Origin: a virus
DNA: 64,000 nt
Reading direction: 5' to 3' (one strand)
IMG/VR virus record: IMGVR_UViG_3300033571_022960
Coordinates: 62,001 to 126,000 of that record
In this document: in pieces, positions 41,580 to 50,186 of the stretch
Numbering within the stretch: the first letter of the stretch is position 1
How the letters are laid out: each line of letters starts with the position of its first letter
Translations under genes and position numbers: made by a program
The notes under the pieces: model-generated
What the model was told of the DNA's origin: nothing
Seen by the model: only the letters and a program-made list of their open reading frames with translations
Databases searched by the model: none

Positions 41580-44300
41580 ATGAACTTTTATATAAGAAGA
41601 AATTCTATTCTACCTACACTTAAAATGAAATTAATCTTTGATGGTCGTAATGACTATAAAAGATTCCATGATTTATTGGAGAATTCTGTTGTAACATTTT
41701 CAATGAAAAATGTTAATAATGGGGTTTATAAAGTTGCAAATAAAGAAGGTAAAATAACCAAAATATCTAATAATGATGTTGATGAATATTATGTTGAATA
41801 TGAATGGGTTGTAGATGATACAAATGAATTGGGTCAATTTGAGGGTGAGTTTAAGATAAAATTTTTGGATGATTGTTCACATATTCTTGTTCCAATAAAA
41901 GAAAACCTTTATATTAATGTTTTAACTTCTTTTACAAAAGGTGATGTTGAACAAAATAATAATTTAATTGATGGGGATGGTTGTTTAATTTATTGTGAAT
42001 ATGACTCATTTACTGGTGGAACTGTATCAGGTAATACAACATTTTTATCAGGTGTTACTATAAATGGTAATTTAGATTTATGTAATGGTGAATTAAATGT
42101 GGAAATCATTAATGGTTGTTCACCTGTAACAATACAAAATAATTTGATAATCGAAGAAAATAGTTTAACTGGTAAAACTGTATATTTTGATGAAATTTTT
42201 TCAGGAGGAACAAATTTAAATGATATTTTTCTGAATAAAGATGAAAATATAATATCAGGTGAATTGGTTGGTTCAGATTTAATATTAGAAAGAGAAAATG
42301 AAAATCAAATCATAATATCAGGTTTTACAGATTTTTTCACCACAGGTGCAACTTTATCAGGTACTACTGCAATTTTTAATAGAAATGATGGAAATAATTA
42401 TACATTAGATTTATCTTCTTTATCAGGTTCAACTGTAACTGATTTAGATTTTAATTGCACAGGTAATACTCTATCCCTTGAACAAAGTAATAGGAAAAAT
42501 TTTTCAGTAGATTTATCTTGTTTAAAATCAGAAATTGATAGTTTTTCAATTGATTATAATTTGCGTGAAATAAGTATTGAACAAACAAATGCGAATCAGA
42601 ATGATTTTTCAATAGATTTAAATCCACTTTTATCAGGATTCTCAACAACAGATTTTTTCACCACAGGTGCAACATTTAACAATTCAAACAAAATTGCGAC
42701 ATTTAATCGAAATGATGGAAATTCCTATACTTTAAATTTATCAGGATTAACTTTACCTGATACTTATGTTACAGGTTTCACTTACGATAATCAAAACACA
42801 TTTACTATTAATCAAAATGAAGGTCAATCTCCATTGTCGGTGACAATGACTGATTTGACCTTGAATTCTTTTTCTGCAAATACTTTATCTGGGAATACAA
42901 TTTTTTCTGGAAATACAAATTTATCAACTGTGATTAATAATATTGCAAGTCAATATTCTGGTAATACCTTCGTAACTGGTGGCACATTTAATCAATTAAC
43001 AAGAAATTTAACCTTAAATAGAAATGATAGTAATAATGTTATTATAACAGGCATTACAGATTTTTTCACCACCGCAAGTACTTTTAATAATACCACAAAA
43101 ATTGCAACATTTAATCGAAATGATGGAAATTCCTATACTTTAAATTTATCAGGATTAACTTTACCTGATGTGTTTGTTTCGGGTGGTACTTTTTCATCAA
43201 ATACTTTGACATTAAACAGAACTGATGGTAATAATGTTGTTATTACAGGTTTTACCTCTGGTGTAACTGGTACAACAGGTTCAGTTGCATTTTTCGGAAC
43301 TGGTAACACAATTACTCAAGATAATTCAAATTTCTTTTGGGATGATACCAATAATAGATTGAGTCTTGGTACAAATACTAATACAAATTCCAGATTAAGA
43401 ATATTGGGTGCAAATACAGGAGCAGGAGCAACATCCACTTTTGGTTTACAAGTACACGATAGTACTGGAACAAATAATGCGTTGGTTGTTAGAGATGATG
43501 GTAGAGTTGGTATAGGCACAAGTTCACCTATTGGACAATTACACCTTAATGGTGCATTTCCAAACAAAGTTGCAATGGTTCTAAACGCAACTAATTTTAG
43601 TTTTAATAACGGCAATTTTATAGGGTTTCAAAATAATGGAGTTGATAGAGGGTTAATATACATTGCAGATAGTGGTAGTGATGCTTTGCGAGGTATAAAA
43701 ATTAGCAACCCCACAGCAGTTTCAGAAATAATGGTTGCAACTGGTAACAGAGGTGTAACAATTACTAATTCAGGTTCATTTACAAATGGCAATGCCTTTC
43801 AATCTGCTGTAACTAATACATTAGGAACAACAACACCTATTACAATATATGGGGCAGATGTTAGCATTAGTCCTTTAGGCTCAACAATAAGCCATATACA
43901 AGAAACTAATGTAGTTGGTAGAAAAAATCAATTATTACATAGATTTTTTACATCAACTGGTGTAGTTGCAGAGTATGGCGGATATGGAAGTGAATTAATT
44001 ACTAATACAAATGGCTCACATAGTGGTGATTTGTTTTTTAATACTGCAAATGCAGGAACGTTTGATGAAAGAATGAGGTTGAAGTTTAATGGTAATTTAC
44101 TAATTGGAACCACCACAGATAACCCGAGAGCAATATTAAATTTAACATCAACATCAAAAGGTGTTTTAGTTCCAAGAATGATTACTTCCGAAAGAGATGC
44201 AGTAAGTTGGGTTGCAGGTGATGCAGGTATGGTAATTTATAATACTACTACAAACAAACATCAGGGTTGGAATGGAACAACTTGGAATGATTTTTATTAA
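41580..44300 (+). CDS. Tail fibre / receptor-binding protein
   Basis: 906 aa. The N-terminal ~125 residues (MKLIFDGRNDYKRFHDLLE and HILVPIKENLYINVLTS) look like a virion attachment domain. The shaft is built of Thr/Ser/Gly/Asn-rich repeats such as ITDFFTTGATFNN and NRNDGNSYTLNLSGL. The C-terminus has RVGIGTSSPIGQLHLNG and KGVLVPRMITSERDAV with GMVIYNTTTNKHQGWNGTT, typical of trimeric fibre tips in Bacteroidota phages. No self-cleaving chaperone motif is seen. Confidence 0.85.
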   Translation: MNFYIRRNSILPTLKMKLIFDGRNDYKRFHDLLENSVVTFSMKNVNNGVYKVANKEGKITKISNNDVDEYYVEYEWVVDDTNELGQFEGEFKIKFLDDCSHILVPIKENLYINVLTSFTKGDVEQNNNLIDGDGCLIYCEYDSFTGGTVSGNTTFLSGVTINGNLDLCNGELNVEIINGCSPVTIQNNLIIEENSLTGKTVYFDEIFSGGTNLNDIFLNKDENIISGELVGSDLILERENENQIIISGFTDFFTTGATLSGTTAIFNRNDGNNYTLDLSSLSGSTVTDLDFNCTGNTLSLEQSNRKNFSVDLSCLKSEIDSFSIDYNLREISIEQTNANQNDFSIDLNPLLSGFSTTDFFTTGATFNNSNKIATFNRNDGNSYTLNLSGLTLPDTYVTGFTYDNQNTFTINQNEGQSPLSVTMTDLTLNSFSANTLSGNTIFSGNTNLSTVINNIASQYSGNTFVTGGTFNQLTRNLTLNRNDSNNVIITGITDFFTTASTFNNTTKIATFNRNDGNSYTLNLSGLTLPDVFVSGGTFSSNTLTLNRTDGNNVVITGFTSGVTGTTGSVAFFGTGNTITQDNSNFFWDDTNNRLSLGTNTNTNSRLRILGANTGAGATSTFGLQVHDSTGTNNALVVRDDGRVGIGTSSPIGQLHLNGAFPNKVAMVLNATNFSFNNGNFIGFQNNGVDRGLIYIADSGSDALRGIKISNPTAVSEIMVATGNRGVTITNSGSFTNGNAFQSAVTNTLGTTTPITIYGADVSISPLGSTISHIQETNVVGRKNQLLHRFFTSTGVVAEYGGYGSELITNTNGSHSGDLFFNTANAGTFDERMRLKFNGNLLIGTTTDNPRAILNLTSTSKGVLVPRMITSERDAVSWVAGDAGMVIYNTTTNKHQGWNGTTWNDFY
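42690..42761 (+). repeat. 72-bp repeat within the tail fibre gene, copy 1
   Basis: Matches 43098-43169 with one mismatch. Encodes KIATFNRNDGNSYTLNLSG and following residues. Confidence 0.85.
43098..43169 (+). repeat. 72-bp repeat within the tail fibre gene, copy 2
   Basis: Second copy of the repeat at 42690. Near-identity at DNA level suggests a recent duplication or recombination in the shaft. Confidence 0.85.
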
Positions 44301-44303
44301 TAA

Positions 44304-44335
44304 TTTGATTTTGTCAAAAATTTTTATTATATTTT
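44304..44335 (+). promoter_or_regulatory. Bacteroidota-type promoter, leaderless geometry
   Basis: TTTG (44304-44307), 20 bp, TATATTTT (44328-44335), then 4 nt to the ATG at 44340. Confidence 0.65.
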
Positions 44336-44339
44336 ATCC

Positions 44340-44522
44340 ATGAAAAGATTTAAAGTTAGAGAAATTGAAGGTAGGGTAACTTCGTTTAAAAATAATTTAA
44401 ATAGAAAAGATTTATATTTACTTTTAATTAATATGAAAAAATTGGATTCATTAGAAATATTATTTAATGAAAATTATTCTACACCAGATTACATATTAAA
44501 TAATTTATATATTTCTAAATAA
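44340..44522 (+). CDS. Hypothetical small protein
   Basis: 60 aa starting MKRFKVREIEGRVTSFKNN, helical. Single-gene transcript with its own promoter; it converges on the glycosyltransferase gene with 18 bp overlap. Confidence 0.55.
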   Translation: MKRFKVREIEGRVTSFKNNLNRKDLYLLLINMKKLDSLEILFNENYSTPDYILNNLYISK

Positions 44523-45587
44523 ATTATTTAAATAAGTTAATGATTTTATATTATAATTTATTAATCCCCTATAAGATTCACTTAAACCACATTCTTTTAT
44601 TGAATCACTTAAATAAAGTGTTTTAATTAAATTTTTTATTTCATCAATATTATCAGGGTTTGTTTTAAAAACATTTGATGACCAATTAATTGATGGTGAT
44701 GTTATTACAGGTATATTATTATTAATAAAATCAACTGCAACAATATTAAAAGTTTCTGTAAAAGAAGATTGTAAACCAATATCCATTTTTTTAATAACTT
44801 CATTGAATTCACCCCAATTCATCCATTCCAATTCTATTAATTGATATTTTTCTTTGTCTAAATTATTAAATAAATCACGCAAATTTTTAAGGGTAACATC
44901 TCCACCCATTTCAACCCTGTTTGTTATAACATATAACTCCAATTTTTTATTTAATTCATTTGCAGCAGAAATTGATGCAATTACTTGATTCATAATATTT
45001 TTCATGGGTCTTATTGCGCAAAATAATCCAACTTTTATCTTACTATTATCTGTAACCCTTTCATTATTATTTAATTTTGGTAAGATTATATTAGGAATAT
45101 ATAACATATTTTCTACTATTCCACCAGAATTTAAAACAAAATCAATATTGTTTGATGCAACAAATATATTTTTATATTTTTTTGATAATTCGATAGCATC
45201 AAATAATCTATTAAAACCATTTGTTTCAGTTGCAAGAAATGTTGGTTTTGAATGAGATACAACAATAAAATTGGTTTTTTTATATTTTTTTGCCAATAAT
45301 TCCAATTTTTCTTTTCTCACCCAAAATGCCTTAATAATTAAGAAATGGGGTCTTTGTTCATGTAAAATTTTATCAATTTTATTATCATCTGTAACCCCAA
45401 AAGTTTTTGAATTAAAACCAAATTCCCCCATATATTGACTGGTTAGTTCAGATGAAACCCCAAGCCCAACATATTCCCCTGCATAACCTTTACGTATCTT
45501 ATAGATGTGAATTATTTTTTTATCAGTTGGTTTAAAAAATAATTTAAAAAAAAATAATTTGATGTTTGCAATGATTAAGTTTATCAT
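44505..45587 (-). CDS. GT-B fold glycosyltransferase (GT4-like)
   Basis: 360 aa. N-terminal Rossmann half (HFLIIKAFWVRKEKLELLA), then KIKVGLFCAIRPMKNIMNQ at the domain link, and a C-terminal half with LIELEWMNWGEFNEVIKKM, DIGLQSSFTETFNIVAVD and NNIPVITSPS, the Glu-containing donor-binding region of GT4 enzymes. It could glycosylate virion proteins, phage DNA or host surface sugars. A late box 18 bp upstream favours a late role. Confidence 0.75.
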   Translation of the reverse strand: MINLIIANIKLFFFKLFFKPTDKKIIHIYKIRKGYAGEYVGLGVSSELTSQYMGEFGFNSKTFGVTDDNKIDKILHEQRPHFLIIKAFWVRKEKLELLAKKYKKTNFIVVSHSKPTFLATETNGFNRLFDAIELSKKYKNIFVASNNIDFVLNSGGIVENMLYIPNIILPKLNNNERVTDNSKIKVGLFCAIRPMKNIMNQVIASISAANELNKKLELYVITNRVEMGGDVTLKNLRDLFNNLDKEKYQLIELEWMNWGEFNEVIKKMDIGLQSSFTETFNIVAVDFINNNIPVITSPSINWSSNVFKTNPDNIDEIKNLIKTLYLSDSIKECGLSESYRGLINYNIKSLTYLNNLFRNI

Positions 45588-45605
45588 AATGAAGGGGTTT
45601 TTTTA

Positions 45606-45634
45606 ATAAATATATTTTATTTTTGTATATTTAT
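45606..45634. promoter_or_regulatory. Divergent candidate late promoters
   Basis: Minus-strand ATATTTAT (45606-45613) before the glycosyltransferase and plus-strand ATATTTAT (45627-45634) 14 bp before ATG 45649. Confidence 0.5.
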
Positions 45635-45648
45635 TAGAAAATGATAAA

Positions 45649-45891
45649 ATGGAAAAAAAAATTGTTTTAGTTCATTGGAAAGATATTGAATCAAATTCTA
45701 ATTCTTGGCAAACTATTGATGAGGCAATAGAATTTCATGAAGAAATGACTGTAATAGAACAATTGGGTTTTATTGTTTTTGAGGATAATGAATCCTTAAT
45801 TTTAACCGATTCTTGGTGTGAAAAATTGGGTTTAATTGGAAATTCTACAAGAATAACCAAATGCAATATATTAAAAATAACCTATCTATGA
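45649..45891 (+). CDS. Hypothetical protein
   Basis: 80 aa starting MEKKIVLVHWKDIESNSNS. It has an IDEAIEFHEEMTVIEQLGF segment with VGF-like strands, and NSTRITKCNILKI near the end. Resembles small phage proteins of unknown role. Overlaps the next ATG by 4 bp. Confidence 0.6.
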   Translation: MEKKIVLVHWKDIESNSNSWQTIDEAIEFHEEMTVIEQLGFIVFEDNESLILTDSWCEKLGLIGNSTRITKCNILKITYL

Positions 45892-47165
45892 AATTTCTAA
45901 TAACTGAAAGACAATTAAAACTTTTTGAAAATGTGTATAAAGAAAAGGAATTGGTATATATTAAAACTTTTTTTGATGAAAATTTTTCGGGTGAAAAAAA
46001 TTATTCAAGTGAAATAATAAAAAAACATTTTGGTACATTTTTAAGAATTCAATTTAATAAAACATTAATAGATGTATGGAATAATGGAAGTAGTTATTAT
46101 ATTGCAGTTTTTATTGATAGGAAAAAATATAATAAGTATTTTAAAACAATTGATGAAATGTTTGATTTTATTAAAAAAGAAAAATTAAATGAGGGTTTGA
46201 ATTTAAAATCTAGAGCAAATGACCAAGAAAAACAAAGAGAGGAATATATAAATCAAATATTATCAAAAGGAATAGAAAATTTAAATAATTCAGATTTTGC
46301 AACTCTTTATAAGTTAGATGGTGAAAAAAAATTATTTACAAAATTACAAGATAAATTAAATGAAAACGAAATTGAATCAGAACTTGTTGGATTAACAGTA
46401 CATGGTATATCTCTTTTTATTGATGAAACCTTTTATTTAAAATTATTTGGTGATAAATTAAAGTTGTGGTTAAAAAGACCATTACAAAACTCTGATTTAA
46501 ATGATAGATTTTATGATATAACATTTACTCATGATATAAAACAAGATGGAATGTATTTAAACTTCTATAACACAAACGATTTATTTGCTGTTTTAGGTAT
46601 ATTAAAAGATTATATTATTAAAGAAAATCTGAATTTAAAATCTCGTGCAGGTCAACAAGAAAAACAATCAATAGAATATTTCACAAAAAAAGTAAAAGAA
46701 GGTGATGTAATAGAAGGAATGAGTTATAGTGGATATAATAAATTACCTGATGAAATAAAAACAATTAATATTAAAAATATTAACAATAAAATGAAATATG
46801 CAGATAATGATTATGATGAAGATTATCTTTACTACTTAGGTCATAAAGACCCATATAAAACATTAATAAAAAATAATTTGATTAATGTTTTAAAGGATAG
46901 AGAATTATTATTTAAAATTTGTGATAATTTTTACTGGTCAGATGGTAGTAATGGAATAATTAATTTTGATAATTTAAATCATTTCATAAATGATATAGGG
47001 TATAAGGTTTTTGAATATAATCCAGAATATTTCTTTAAAAATGATTTAAATGGAATTAAAAAAAGAATACTTTATGCCCATGCATCTTCATCAGAACCAA
47101 AAGATTTTATTAAAGAAAGATACAAAGATTTTAAATATAATCCAAATGATGAATTTAGTTGGTGA
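45888..47165 (+). CDS. Late protein with ITERQL start and two SRA-QEKQ blocks
   Basis: 425 aa from ATG 45888 (MKFLITERQLKLFENVYKE). The N-terminal block is shared with the proteins at 10618 and 49589 and ends in L-F-E. LNLKSRANDQEKQREEYIN (about 106-124) and LNLKSRAGQQEKQSIEYFT (about 249-267) repeat the block seen twice in the 7664 protein; DNA around 46200 is identical to that at 7672 over about 27 bp. The segments between look like separate small domains. Probably virion-associated. Confidence 0.65.
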   Translation: MKFLITERQLKLFENVYKEKELVYIKTFFDENFSGEKNYSSEIIKKHFGTFLRIQFNKTLIDVWNNGSSYYIAVFIDRKKYNKYFKTIDEMFDFIKKEKLNEGLNLKSRANDQEKQREEYINQILSKGIENLNNSDFATLYKLDGEKKLFTKLQDKLNENEIESELVGLTVHGISLFIDETFYLKLFGDKLKLWLKRPLQNSDLNDRFYDITFTHDIKQDGMYLNFYNTNDLFAVLGILKDYIIKENLNLKSRAGQQEKQSIEYFTKKVKEGDVIEGMSYSGYNKLPDEIKTINIKNINNKMKYADNDYDEDYLYYLGHKDPYKTLIKNNLINVLKDRELLFKICDNFYWSDGSNGIINFDNLNHFINDIGYKVFEYNPEYFFKNDLNGIKKRILYAHASSSEPKDFIKERYKDFKYNPNDEFSW

Positions 47166-47172
47166 TATTTAT
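47165..47172 (+). promoter_or_regulatory. Candidate late promoter box
   Basis: ATATTTAT followed by TAGATAAAAA, 13 bp before ATG 47186. Confidence 0.5.
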
Positions 47173-47185
47173 TAGATAAAAAATT

Positions 47186-47629
47186 ATGGCATTTTTAATA
47201 TCTACAACAAACCCAAACATCAAATTCTTAAATAAAAATGGTGGTTATGAATTGCCATCAACAGGAATATTAATGCGTTATGTTTATCAAACTTCTGAAA
47301 GAGGAAGAATGGTTAAACATTTTTTAACCTATAAACTATCTGTTGAAAAAGAATTGGAAGGTTGGGATAATATAAGTGTAATGAAAATTACAACCGAACA
47401 AGATGAAAATGGTAATAATATAATTACAAGATTAGAGTTTCCCAATCAAATTGAAGTTGATATGACTGATGAATTAATTGGTCATCTTGAGATGGTGGTT
47501 AATACTTTAGTACCAAATCAACCAACATTTGTTAAAACAATATTGGGTCAACATTTGGTGATAAAAGAAGAATTGGAAAAAATATTGGGTAATGATTTTA
47601 CCATTGAAATTAGATTGGATTTGGTTTGA
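47186..47629 (+). CDS. Putative virion protein
   Basis: 147 aa, starts MAFLISTTNPNIKFLNKNG. Contains LMRYVYQTSERGRMVKHFL, GWDNISVMKITTEQDENGN and a long C-terminal helix region. Late box upstream. Not recognised; position and composition suggest a structural or assembly role. Confidence 0.55.
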   Translation: MAFLISTTNPNIKFLNKNGGYELPSTGILMRYVYQTSERGRMVKHFLTYKLSVEKELEGWDNISVMKITTEQDENGNNIITRLEFPNQIEVDMTDELIGHLEMVVNTLVPNQPTFVKTILGQHLVIKEELEKILGNDFTIEIRLDLV

Positions 47630-49221
47630 TGTTTCAAGAAATTATCAGAGAATTGATTCAAGAAGGTAGGTTGGATTTTTTGATTGAGAAATCCAATATG
47701 GATTATTATGACCTTTGGATTTGCATTAAAACTGACCCAACTTCAATTGTTAATCCTGCAAATGAAAGTAATATAGATTTTAATAATGGTGATGAAAAAT
47801 TGATACAATTTATAAGGGAAAATGTAAAAAAGGTTGGTGAATATACTAATTGGATTATTAGAAATTTCAATAAATTAAATTCTAATGAACAATATAGGTT
47901 CAGAATAGAGGATTTTGCAGAAGTTAATGAAAATCTATTATTTTTTCATAAATACAAAAATAAATTACCTTTAAAGTGGAATAAATATGAAAGAAATTTA
48001 AGTCAATCACCTCAATATTATAATTTGAGAGATATTAATAGTTATGGTACAATTAGTAATCCAGATGGTTTTTATGATTTATATTTAATACTTAAAGAAT
48101 TTAAAATTACAGAATTACCACTTAAAGACCCAGCAGAATTAAAAAAAGAAATAAAAACCGTTTTTGATAATGAATTTTGGGGTGTCTATGTTCCACTTTC
48201 AAAAGAAAGTTCATGTTCATTAGGTAGTGGAACAAGATGGTGTACTGCAAGTAGAGGTGATTATAACCGATTCCAATATTATTCAGAACAAGGTGAATTA
48301 ATTATAATATTTGATAAGAAAAATAATGAGAAATATCAATTTCATTTGGAAAGTGAACAATTTATGGATAAAGATGATAACCAAATTGATTTAGTTAGTT
48401 TTTTAAATGAAAATCCTGATTTAAGTAAAGTATTAAATGATTATATTGAAAAGTCTGAAAATTATAATGATAATGAAAAATTTAATTTCTTTTTAAAATC
48501 TGGTAATGAGTTTAAATTAATGAATTTATGGGATAAATCAACAGATAAAAATATTTTTCATAATACAATAATTTATGTTTATTTGCAAAAACATAAAAAA
48601 ATAACTGATGAAGAATTAAATAAATTCAAAAAAGAAGATTCAATTTATTTTCACGGTGGTAAATATTATCTTCGTTTTGAAGATTGGTGTGATGATAATT
48701 TAATTGATTTATTTAAAGAAGGAAGAAATACTGATTGGAGATATGGTGCAAAGAAAATATTATGTCATGAAATGTATGATTGGTTTGACCACTTTGATAA
48801 TATATCAATAAATGATATTAAATTAAATGATAAAACAGAAGAAGAAATAAGAAAACATTATAATTTGGATAAGAATGTTAATTTGTTGGAATTTATTGAA
48901 GGAAATGAAGAACTATATGATATTATTAATCGTGCAAGTAATGATGCCTATGAAAGTGGAACATCAAATGAATATTGGGAAACTGTTGTTAATTCTTTAA
49001 CAAGTGAGTTTGGTCAATATGAATATATTGATAATAATGTTTGTTTTCCAATATCAATTTATGAAGATTGTGATTGGGATGAATTGGTTAAAGGTGAGAG
49101 TTTACTTTATTCTGTAAATCAGAAAAAAGATGGTTTGACTTATAAAGATTTAGATTACGTTAGTGGTTATGATATGGAAGTTTTTTATGATTCAATTATT
49201 GAACAATTGGGGGAACTTTAA
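47629..49221 (+). CDS. Large late protein with SGTRWCTA motif
   Basis: 530 aa. Starts MFQEIIRELIQEGRLDFLI. The central part WGVYVPLSKESSCSLGSGT, RWCTAS, then GELIIIFDKKNNEKYQFHL is a pattern I recall in large phage proteins (P-L-x-x-x-S-C-x-L-G-x-x-T-x-WCTA). The long C-terminal half is acidic, with charged helices. The ATG overlaps the previous stop. Possibly an internal or injected protein; no enzyme activity can be assigned. Confidence 0.6.
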   Translation: MFQEIIRELIQEGRLDFLIEKSNMDYYDLWICIKTDPTSIVNPANESNIDFNNGDEKLIQFIRENVKKVGEYTNWIIRNFNKLNSNEQYRFRIEDFAEVNENLLFFHKYKNKLPLKWNKYERNLSQSPQYYNLRDINSYGTISNPDGFYDLYLILKEFKITELPLKDPAELKKEIKTVFDNEFWGVYVPLSKESSCSLGSGTRWCTASRGDYNRFQYYSEQGELIIIFDKKNNEKYQFHLESEQFMDKDDNQIDLVSFLNENPDLSKVLNDYIEKSENYNDNEKFNFFLKSGNEFKLMNLWDKSTDKNIFHNTIIYVYLQKHKKITDEELNKFKKEDSIYFHGGKYYLRFEDWCDDNLIDLFKEGRNTDWRYGAKKILCHEMYDWFDHFDNISINDIKLNDKTEEEIRKHYNLDKNVNLLEFIEGNEELYDIINRASNDAYESGTSNEYWETVVNSLTSEFGQYEYIDNNVCFPISIYEDCDWDELVKGESLLYSVNQKKDGLTYKDLDYVSGYDMEVFYDSIIEQLGEL

Positions 49222-49589
49222 TATTGATTAAAAAATTCTTTTTTGACCACCCAAATAGATTTACCATCACTTTCTGCATCAGTTGAAATGTACTGCAAAG
49301 TATCAGCGTATGATTGTGGTGTTTCCATATTAATCCATATAACCATTTCAACGGTATTACCTTCTTTAATCCACTTTGCAGCATCATCAAAATATTTATT
49401 CCACAATTCTTTTGCTTCATCAATTGTTCCTGAACCAAAATGTCCTGTTCCCCTTCCATCCATCATAACAATTGTATCTGAAACATAAGGTTTATTTATA
49501 TCCAATTCATCACCCTTATGAAAAGTTAAATCATTATAGGATTCAAATAATAAATCCAATTGTTTTTCAGTTAAAATATATCTCACCAT
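49218..49589 (-). CDS. Late protein with ILTEKQL N-terminal block
   Basis: 123 aa. MVRYILTEKQLDLLFESYN is the third clear example of the block, ending in L-F-E. The rest (DTIVMMDGRGTGHFGSGT, MVIWINMETPQSYADTLQY) is a compact alpha/beta domain, not recognised. Converges with 49221 by 4 bp. Confidence 0.6.
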   Translation of the reverse strand: MVRYILTEKQLDLLFESYNDLTFHKGDELDINKPYVSDTIVMMDGRGTGHFGSGTIDEAKELWNKYFDDAAKWIKEGNTVEMVIWINMETPQSYADTLQYISTDAESDGKSIWVVKKEFFNQY

Positions 49590-49633
49590 TATAATTATTT
49601 GATATTTTCGTTTTTTTTTCTTATCTTTATCGT

Positions 49634-49942
49634 ATGGTACTTGAAAATACTTTGGATAATTTAAGAAAAAAACGTTTTTTTAATCTGGTTGGTAAGAAAG
49701 TTTTGGTTAATCTTGATACTTATTTTGCAAATGGTAAAATTGTTAAATTTGATAAAGGTATTGGTTATGCAAACCAAACTGGTGAAAATAAGGAAAGTTT
49801 TTTAATTTCATTTGATAAAAATAAAATTGATGATAAGGGTTTATATATTTGGTTAAATTATAATGAAAATGGTAATTACATAGGTAATGGTTATTGTCGT
49901 TATTTTACCGAAAATCAAATAAATTTTAATGAATTTAAATAA
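49634..49942 (+). CDS. NLKK family protein, shortened block
   Basis: 102 aa. MVLENTLDNLRKKRFFN, with two residues fewer before FFN, then VLVNLDTYFANG. First of five family members between 49.6 and 51.7 kb; overlaps the next by 14 bp. Confidence 0.7.
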   Translation: MVLENTLDNLRKKRFFNLVGKKVLVNLDTYFANGKIVKFDKGIGYANQTGENKESFLISFDKNKIDDKGLYIWLNYNENGNYIGNGYCRYFTENQINFNEFK

Positions 49943-50186
49943 AACAATAGAAAATTTAAGAAATTCAAAGTCAAGATTTTTTAATCTTGGTGAAGTTATA
50001 CTGACAGAAGATTTGGTTAAAATAGGGATTATTTTTAGAAGAAGTCCTGATTATGAACAATGTGAAATTATTAAAAATGATGGAAAATATATTGATTCAT
50101 TTTTCAAATACAAAAATGAATTTTTGGAAGTTAGATATTCATATCCAAAAAATCAATTATACAAATACAAAATAAAATTTAAATGA
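49929..50186 (+). CDS. NLKK family protein
   Basis: 85 aa. MNLNKTIENLRNSKSRFFN, then ILTEDLVKIGI. ATGA overlap with the phosphatase gene. Confidence 0.7.
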   Translation: MNLNKTIENLRNSKSRFFNLGEVILTEDLVKIGIIFRRSPDYEQCEIIKNDGKYIDSFFKYKNEFLEVRYSYPKNQLYKYKIKFK

